This document shows, in pieces, positions 56,061 through 64,000 of a stretch of 64,000 bases of DNA; position 1 is the stretch's first letter; each line of letters starts with the position of its first letter. The notes under the pieces are model-generated. The model worked only from the letters and a program-made list of their open reading frames with translations, did no database searches and was not told the origin of the DNA. The stretch covers positions 13,771,294 to 13,835,293 of the forward strand of contig BSYO01000008.1 in the NCBI GenBank assembly GCA_033239525.1, written 5' to 3'. Both the position numbers and the translations under genes were made by a program. Source of the DNA: Nepenthes gracilis. Its lineage: Eukaryota > Streptophyta > Magnoliopsida > Caryophyllales > Nepenthaceae.

Positions 56061-56865
56061 ACCCGAACAGTATAGCCTTCACAGAAATACCAAGACTACG
56101 TATAGCCATTATATAGGTATTATTATTATTATTAGTTATGCTTCATTTTTATTTTTAGTTATATTTACTATCAGTTACATATTTGCATATGAGTTGTTTA
56201 CCTTCCGTTTTCTATTACACGTGCATTTGGGGTTTATACCCATGTAATCGGTTAGGCTGAGGGAATACCAATTCCATTCTCTTTTGCTCTCTCTCTTTCT
56301 CTGTTTCTCGAGTACTGTTCCCTGCCCCTCAGATTTTCCCTTTTCTCCTCTCGTCTTCTCCCTCACCCTGAACTCTTTTTTTTTTCCCTGTCCTGTCAGA
56401 TTGAGTCGTGCGGCTGAATCAGCATTGCAGGTGACTCCACTGGTTGCGAGATTGCGACATTGTGTATCTAAATACTGTGGTATCACCTAGAAATTTCATT
56501 GAGCATCTCCCAGTCTCCATTCATATTTGCTTATTTCTTCAGCCGCAATTCGATCATTGGTCTACCTTCTCATGGTGCTTGATTGATGCTGCAAAAGCGC
56601 TGGAATTAGTTGGTTGAGCCACATGAACATCCGGTTAGGTTTCAAATAGAGGTAGTTGTGCCACATGAACATTCCGTTAGGTTAGGTTTCAAACAGTTGG
56701 CAGCGTGTTTTGAACTTTGTATTATTGGTTCATAAATACCTTTAAATTGCAAGTAATTGGTAGGCGATTTGTGTCTCCAAACACATGAAAGCAATTCAAT
56801 AACATTGTCATTACTGAGTGGATGTTTCATGCGCACTCTGAAGCTAATGAAATGTTGTTTCCCAG

Positions 56866-56916
56866 GTTGGGGACTACCCAGAACGAGATCCCTTCGAAGA
56901 AGAAGAAGAGATATAG
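56866..56916 (+). CDS. TFCB: Duplicate TFCB terminal exon (distal copy)
   Basis: It has acceptor TTTCCCAG and [16 protein letters not shown] plus TAG. The only change from 51507-51557 is GGA to GGG, which is silent. Exon 7 could splice here across an 11.4-kb intron and give the same protein with a different 3' UTR. Whether it is used cannot be seen from sequence. Confidence 0.7.
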   Translation, partial: VGDYPERDPFEEEEEI

Positions 56917-59246
56917 AGGCGGATGTGATATTGTACTCTGCATAGCCTTCATCATCTTTATGTAGGCTGAATTCAAAGGCTTTATCAACTTCATAGGTAC
57001 TTATTCTATTTGTTTCATATTTGAGAAATTGAAATCAACTGTAAACATGGGCATGTGCAGGCTTAGAAGCTGGTTACCCTTTGTTTCGAAATTTGTTGAA
57101 ATGTAAAAATTCAAAGTGAATACTATTCTTACAAGTTTTGACCCATCGACAACTCTAATTTTAATTTTTATTCTGAAAATTCTTTTTGCTGGAAATATAA
57201 AATTTAGAATAATATTTATAAAACACAAATTAAAAGATATAATTTTTCATCTATTTTAAGGTGTAAAGGTTATATGTATTTGATTTAATATTTTTAAGTA
57301 ACATATATATATATTGCTTTGCCTTTTACAAACATTGTTTTAAGTTTCTGACAGATGCAAGTCTTTGAAACATTATTGGTTGTAGTTTGGTTGTTAGTGT
57401 AATGAAGGTTAAATGAAAATAATATCACAAGAACTTGAGTTGTTTACATTGAAGAAATCAACCAACCAATTGATAAAAAAGATCACAGGCGAAGAATTGA
57501 CGAAAGGGTGGTCAAGGTTCAAGATAACATGGTAGTAAACTTACCCTTCTGAAGCATCCCAGTGGTGTCAGTACTAATGTCTGCAGTATTACGTACTAAT
57601 GTCTGTAGTATTACGTTTAGACTTGGTCCATGGGGTGGTGAAGCTGAAATCACAAAAACATCATTACATGGGAACCTAATAATTGGTTTCTCTGATATTA
57701 TTTGTCTAACGTCCATCATCAATCTTGTTATATCAACAGTAAGTCAAGATTTCCCATCTCTCTTGGTGCTTATTATCAAGTTATCCTTGCTTGCTCACCA
57801 ACGAAGTAAAATATCATGGTTTGTGACCTTTTTTTCCCCTTCTAATTCGAATAAACTACACGATCAAAAGAATTAGGTTGAAATATTATCATCAACGTTA
57901 TCATATGCAATCTAACGTGGTGGTGCAGCTGGCACGGCCGACTGGCCTGGTGGCAGCCCTCCTCCCCTTGTTGCCTCTACCTTGTGTCCTTCCTATCATA
58001 TGATGTATCATTAGTTGCCCAAGGAAATCGAGTTGGCCTGACCAATTAAGGGAACGCTATCCCAAAATTCCTTCCCCCCTATTGGTCCTGAATTTCTTTT
58101 GTCACCTGGCAAGATTGCTGTGCTTTGTGCCAATGTAATTAGTGTGATTCTGGCCTAGTTTGCCGCCTGTTGGGCGGTCGATTCTGGTTTGAAAGCGGGA
58201 TATCTCTCTTTCTTGGGAGTAATGGGCTGCTGAACCGTTTCGATGCCAAGCGAGACTTCAATCTTGGGATGGGGCCTCTCTGTATTTTTTTTCCTTCTAT
58301 AAAACGGGGATAAATCTACCAGAAAGTTGAACATTGTCCTTTGTACCTCTTGTTTCTGGTCTTTGCTCTCCTCCCTCGGCTTCTCCCACATCCGAGAAGA
58401 TGGAAAGAGCAGAGATCTCCCCTGCTTTCGCGGGTGGGTGACGACCATGATACCTCAGAACAAAAGGTGTGTCTCATGGGCTGAATGAGTGGTGTCACTC
58501 AGGGTCTGGTTCAGACGTAATGAAATCTGAGGTGCAGGCTGTAATGGCGGCTAACCTGATCTTTTATGCAAATTGCATAGGATGTGGCTGGACTGGGAGA
58601 ATCCTCAACGTCACAATTTTGCTAATAATATATGTTGCGTTTGAGGGTCTCTTGGGTGGCTTGTAGGAGGATATGCAGTGGAAATGGGTATTGGTACTTG
58701 TTTTTAAATTCTGTAGTCGAGAGAGTCTCTTGGAATTAAATTCTAGAGGTACTTGTTTTTAAAGCAAGCAATCGGGATTCCTTTTCTTTTGGAAGTCAGA
58801 ATGGACGTATGAATGATTCATTACAATATTACTTTTGTCTTTGCGAATATTCAAAGTTGAGAAGAAATTGTGCAGATGTCTATGTTTCTGAAAATGAAAT
58901 ATGTTATGGGGATCCATTACTAATGAGCTTAAAAGGGCATGTCTTATGGACTCGTGGATGACTTTAATTGTCATAGTTCTCATTTATCAAAGGTTGTCTA
59001 AATTGTCTGTTATACAAATCAACTCACACTAAGCTTTTGAGACAAAGCTATCCTGTCTTGATGAGATCTTGCAAGTTTATCTTGAAAATTCTCATCCTAG
59101 ATCTATATACCCATTAAATTTAAATTTATCTCAATTTAAATTTCAATTATTCTAAGAAAAATCTTCTCTTTAAGAAAACTGTAATTGGCTTGTTTCTCAT
59201 TTCTTTTTAAATTTTGAACCTATTGGGCATTTTTATTTTTTAACTA
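56917..59246. other. Duplicate of 3' UTR and downstream DNA
   Basis: It matches 51558-53904. A 16-18-bp local repeat (ACTAATGTCTGCAGTATTACGT-like) is present near 57570-57615 only in this copy, and the T-run near 58286 is shorter. Confidence 0.8.
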
Positions 59247-59497
59247 AGATAATTTGAGATGATATTTCTTTTCTCTTATAATTTTTCTTGATAGTTGAAA
59301 TTACCTTTGTCTTCCCCTGGAAAAAAAAAAAAACAAATCATTGGGAAAGCAGCGTCTATTTAGACCACCGGAGTCTTTCAGGTATTCTATTCATCTTTCT
59401 CTTTAAAAATATACCAATAAACACAAAAAATAAATTATTCTTTACTAACATTCTCAAGCTACTTGACCATTCCAAGTTTTAGACTTCTATTGACGTT

Positions 59498-59750
59498 GAT
59501 ACTACATTTCATAGGGTTTTATACCCTGAATCGATAGGTTTTTAAAACCCGTTTTGTCGAAAGGTTTTGATACTACAATTCATAGGATTTTATGCCCTGA
59601 ATCAATAGGCTTTTGAAACCCGTTTTGTCAAAAGGTTTTGATACTACATTTCATAGAATTTTATGCTCCTAATCGATAGGTTTTTGAAACCCATTTGAAT
59701 CGATAGGCTTTTGAAACCAGTTTTGTCGAAAGGTTTTTCGACTTCATCTT
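59498..59750 (+). repeat. 71-bp minisatellite, three full and one partial unit
   Basis: Units start GATACTACA at 59498, 59569 and 59640. Each contains TCATAGG, TTTTATGCCCTGAATC, GATAGG and CCCGTTTTGTCGAAAGG-like blocks. A fourth unit is partial. The unit is too long and too variable for a CRISPR array. Confidence 0.9.
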
Positions 59751-60373
59751 CCATTATAGAAAATTATTGGGCTTTACTTGATGATGGCCGGAGGTGGGGC
59801 CGGAGCAGAGTCTTTGAACCACAAGTATTCAATTTCCAAATTTCTTTTTTATAATTGAGATAAAATCAGTTTTGGTAGTTCTATAGCTGGAGTTGGCAGA
59901 TGAACTCGGCATATCAGTCACTACTTTTCTTGTTTATTTGGTTCGTTTGTTTCTGGTTTTATAAATGCCCCGTTCATCTCTCGCTGGGCACCTGTTTGAA
60001 CTCACAACCCTAGAAAGAATCACCCACCTCGTCTTGATAGTAGTACATTTGAGCATTATTTTTAAATTGACTTTGTTGTTTGATATATTATATATATAAA
60101 TCAAGGAACAAAAGTCACTAGTGCTCACTCGATTGGGTTTATTTGAATAGCTCCAGCAAACGTAGCTTCTGATTTTCAACAGAAAGGGGGATATTCTTGT
60201 TGATTTTCTACTTATATGTACATTTATTTGGAGGTACTACCTTATGCCTTTTTCGTATATGATTGTTCAATTAATAAAAAATAGCATATTCAGTCATCTC
60301 TTTTTATTAGTACTATATTAATATCATGACCATAGTAACTAATTGTTATAAAAAATGTTGTTTAATAAGATGA

Positions 60374-60405
<32 letters not shown>

Positions 60406-61639
60406 CTTGGCATCTTATTTGAACCATTAAACGTACTTTTATAGAAATATTTTAAAATGGGGTTTGTCTGGCTTATGGGTTTCATTAATGGCCATTCATT
60501 AATGGATTACTTAATTTCTAAGTTAAAATTTATATTTAATGAAAAGTACCTAAAACATGGAACATTAAAAAAAACATAATATATATATTAAAAAAAAAAA
60601 AAATCAAACAAGCGATTATATATTCTCAATTCTATTTTTCGGTATTATTTATCCTACTTTTATTTTGTTACTTTTTTTCTTTTGTCCAATCAAACGGATT
60701 GATATAATTTCATAATTTCAAAATTACTTTTTGCCTGCCCTCAGCGGTAGCAGTTAATTGATCAGTTTCCCTAATTTTGTTCAAAAACACCCTACTTGCT
60801 TGTTGAGATTGAGGAGACTTCGCCTCTCAAAGAGATTGAGACACTTATTATTATTTTTTTTTAAAAAAATTTAATAGTTTATTTTTAAATAAATAATTAT
60901 AATCTAACTATTTTAAAATAACTAATTTTAATTAATTTAATAATTTTTTTAAATTAATTAAATTATAATTATTTATTTAAAAATAGATTGTTAAAATATA
61001 GATGACGAATCTTTTTACTTGTACGAGACATAGGGCTTGTTCGAATATCTACTTTGTGTCCATATCCCAAAGAGAGTCGAATTATACTCTCTCACTCTTT
61101 CATAGGCACAATTTTTTCCTTCCCATGTGAAACCTTTAAGTCAGGAATACCTTCTGTTGCACTTACCGACTTGAAATCCTAGAGGGGCTCCACCAACACA
61201 ATAAATAAATCCTCAAAATCAAAAAGTGCTCTCAGTGTTTCCACTAGATGGGTTCAACAAAAATCCAAACTATTCAAACCCGCTAATTCACGTTATGGGT
61301 GAGATGAAGGCCCTAACGTTTTTGTCAGCAATCCAGTTCATGTCTAGATGACCATAAATAAATTTTGATTAGCAACTTTTTGTAGTAAACCAGATGACTA
61401 AAAAACTAAAAGAGAGGGTACGACTATAAAAAAAAAAAAAGTAGATTGGTAAATGTTAACCTAAAAAAACAAGTTGAGAAGTTGGAGTGTAAAACTAGAC
61501 GGCTTACTTTTCATATTTAGCCAAATATTAGATTCCATAGAAATGACTCATCAATAATATGGATAATCATAATCTCCGTAAACTTAAACACAGAGTTAGT
61601 TTTTCAAGACTCATGGTTGAAAATATGTTGTAAGTTCTT

Positions 61640-61686
<47 letters not shown>

Positions 61687-62180
61687 CAACTCTTTTCTAA
61701 AGGAGTACCCAAGAGTTTCTCCCACACACCAACAACCCCCTAGGTGAACTGGCATCAACCATCCAAAATAATGAGTCTTACACACCTACAAATATAGAGT
61801 CCCTTGGCAATCTAAGGACATCTTAGAACAGATTCAACAGTCAGAGAATCTAACTATTTGCTGATCTTTAAGACATCTAGCATCTCTCATTATCCATATT
61901 TGTTAGTTTAGTTTTATAATATTCAAGTCTACTAATTAAAGAGATATGAAACTTGTGTTTCATAGCATCTCAAGGGAGTCTAGTTTTCCGGTCCCTCTCT
62001 ATCTCTCTAATCCGTTGATTCAACATGACTATTGATTTAAGTGTCACAGGATTAATTAGGGAGTAAATTCTTTCCTTTTAAACTTTCAATTTTGTTTATG
62101 GTTCATAGAATCCAAAATATAAAAACCAAAGCATGTTTTAGAATCTCTCGGGTTTGTATCTAGCTCTAAAGTATGTAAAA
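59751..62180. other. AT-rich DNA without recognised gene
   Basis: A-runs and T-runs near 60370-60405 and 60590-60602, an AT-rich inverted-repeat-like stretch at 60850-61000, and a (TA)n tract at about 61647-61682. The right part (about 61400-62180) may be an LTR because a primer-binding-site-like sequence follows. Confidence 0.45.
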
Positions 62181-62181
62181 T

Positions 62182-62201
62182 GGCGCCATCTGTGGGAACA
62201 A
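62182..62201 (+). other. Tat-type primer-binding-site-like sequence
   Basis: TGGCGCCATCTGTGGGAACA differs from the 15299 site by one base over its first 17. It suggests a further Tat-type element whose 5' LTR ends just before it. Confidence 0.6.
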
Positions 62202-64000
62202 GTTAGAAAACTCTTTCTAATGTAATCTAATACCCATAATGAGCCCACGGATAATCAAGTTAAAATTCTTAGGATGTTGCTCCTCAAGGAATCCGACAAA
62301 ACAATGAGAGTCAAATAAGTGCTCATTTACTGCAGCAGAGGACATGGAGACAATGGTTACAACTTCAAAACATCTCCAGGATGATGAAATTTCTGTGGGA
62401 CCAGTTGAGATACTAGCCTTATTAGGATAATGTCTAACCTGCACAAAGTTATGACTTCCAAGAGAATATCAAAGAATAGAGGGTCACTTCTACGAAGAAG
62501 CAGACTAGGCTTATGTCACTGATCATCTACGAGACATCTCACCAACCTGTCTACTTATGCCTTGAAAGCTACTTAAATTTTGAATATAGGGAGGAGAGTC
62601 TAGAGAGGAGAAATCCTAGATATGCTAGGTATTTATATACGTGAACTCATCAGGAGGAGGGTCATGTAGAAGTATACCACAAATACTTTTAGTCAAGCAG
62701 ATACTTAGGGTATCTGTAAATTATTCCAAATTGAGAACTTCTTTTAATGCACGGAAGCTTACTTCCGCTACTGAGGTGGAAGAGAGAATTAAGAGAATTG
62801 AAAAACAAGACTTTCAAGGGAACTCCTCCAACAAAACAATCCAAACAAGCTAGACTCCATTTACCTTGGACTTCCAGAGGCACCAGCTACACTATAGTTA
62901 TTCTATGGTTTCTTTATCAAAATGGATTTTTGAGCATGATAGGAAGATGGATCTATGAGAAAAATTAAAAGTAAGAATTTTCCATGAAAAGGGTCATTCC
63001 ACTTGCCTCAAGATTCGTTCACCAACAGAAGCAAGGATGACCACCAATAACTTCTCCAGTCACAAATATTGAAGAAATATCACCAATCTCAATTCCATGG
63101 GGAAGAGAAGGCTAGAGTGCTCTAGCTTTTATCCTAAAAAGACTTGTAATTCCTTCTCTCTTATTCTTGTCTCATAGCTGATTGCTCTCTCTCCCACACA
63201 CACACACACACACACACTAGGCTGTCGTTTTCTCAACTGTAATCAGGTTTAGGAGAGGTGCAAGTGGGTGGCTAGGTCATAATATAAAGAGGGGAATAAG
63301 GGTTAGAGATTAAATGAGGGACGAAGGGGCGTGGGAATTAGGCGGCCGAGTGCAATGAAGAGGAGGGGTGCACCTCTATTATGATATTTTGGGCAATTTA
63401 GGGTTTTACTGAATTAATCCTAGGTTTTGGGATTCCTTGATAATTTTAGAACTTTATTTAATGAAATTTCTAATTCTAGCTACAAAATGTATAATTTATA
63501 ATCATAAAAATTCCTAATTAATAATTTAAAATATAAAAATAGTCTACTATCTACTAATAAAACTGCTAAAATATCATCAGAAAGATTTTGCAAATTCAAC
63601 TCATTCAAGCTCTTCATAAAGTAAGTCTAAACCCACATATAAATTCTCAACTTCAAAAGATTTCATTTACATATTGATTTCCTTAATTGTTGATCTTTAT
63701 TAGTTATAAGTCTAATTAACCTAAAATAAAACATTAGGGTTATAAAGCAACGGCCCTGGACATACCCAATTGAACCGAAGAGCTGACCGATCGCTGTACC
63801 TCATGTTCTAGGGGGAAAATCATGTTTGAAAAAGGACTTTGTATCCTAAATTGTACAATTAAGTTTCGACCCCGATAGAAAATAACAAAAGTAGTAAAAA
63901 TTAAATATTCAATACATGTAAAGAATATTTATTTCTAGATACCAATGATACTAACAAGCATGTAAAATATAAACGAGTATAAATAATAATAAAAAGACAC
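62202..64000 (+). mobile_element. Possible internal region of a further Tat-type element, poorly resolved
   Basis: This follows the primer-binding-site-like sequence. Short open frames (62641-62968) occur, but no gag or pol domain is convincing. A (CA)n tract lies at about 63197-63218. The element, if real, is non-autonomous, badly decayed, or has its coding part beyond the right edge. Confidence 0.3.

Larger units (their letters stand above)
53905..59246 (+). repeat. Tandem duplication copy 2 (about 5,342 bp)
   Basis: It starts AAAATTACCGTTGTGC and ends TTTTTAACTAA, like copy 1. Sequence is near-identical throughout, except the first 70 bases, which are clearly more diverged. Confidence 0.95.

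Noticed and set aside
53905..59246. A second TFCB gene
   Set aside because: Only the last exon is present in the duplicate; exons 1-7 are not repeated.
59498..59750. CRISPR array
   Set aside because: A 71-bp unit without spacer/repeat alternation, in a plant nuclear setting; it is a minisatellite.
1..64000. tRNA or rRNA genes
   Set aside because: No cloverleaf or rRNA-like sequence was recognised by eye; the TGGCGCC matches are retroelement primer-binding sites, not tRNA genes.

Overview
The window is nuclear DNA of a flowering plant, probably a eudicot; the species cannot be named from it. The signs are one plant-type split gene with canonical GT-AG introns, and LTR retrotransposons of several plant lineages: Ty3/gypsy Tat, Athila, Reina-like and Tekay/Del-like chromoviruses, and Ty1/copia. 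Nothing bacterial or organellar was seen, and no rRNA, tRNA or CRISPR array was recognised.

The one confidently recognised host gene is tubulin-folding cofactor B (TFCB), on the + strand. Its eight coding exons (7535-7636, 8343-8494, 27750-27868, 28584-28645, 38752-38793, 40511-40644, 45387-45456, 51507-51557) join in frame to 732 nt, which is 243 residues plus stop. They carry an N-terminal ubiquitin-like domain and a C-terminal CAP-Gly domain. The gene covers 44 kb because four of its seven introns are loaded with retroelements. Intron 2 (19.3 kb) holds a chromovirus-like element that is itself split by an 11.4-kb composite. Intron 4 (10.1 kb) holds an Athila-like element whose 3' LTR is split by a Tekay/Del-like fragment. 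Intron 6 (4.7 kb) holds a copia element with a perfect 5-bp target duplication. Intron 7 (6.1 kb) holds a 5'-truncated Reina-like chromovirus.

Two structures stand out. First, 48530-53904 (5.4 kb) is repeated in tandem at 53905-59246. The unit runs from the RT/RNase H part of the intron-7 element through its 3' end, the last TFCB exon with its acceptor, the 3' UTR and about 2.3 kb beyond. TFCB therefore has two intact terminal exons encoding the same C-terminus. Second, the composite at 14285-25647 is bounded by about 1-kb inverted arms. Each arm carries a GGAATA-rich end, a (TAA)n tract and an LTR, with the two LTRs in opposite orientation. Between the arms lie a decayed Tat gag-pol on + and an intron-containing antisense ORF on -. 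Its left end, together with about 300 bases of the host element, is also tandemly duplicated (13977-16387 and 16388 to about 18650).

Layout: 1-4450, minus-strand Tat element cut by the window edge; 4450-7400, repeats and the TFCB upstream region; 7535-51557, TFCB and its nested elements; 51558-53904, 3' UTR and unassigned DNA; 53905-59246, the second copy of the tandem unit; 59247-64000, AT-rich DNA with a 71-bp minisatellite and a third Tat-type primer-binding site near 62182. All recognised retroelement coding regions are broken by stops or frameshifts, so no autonomous element is present here.
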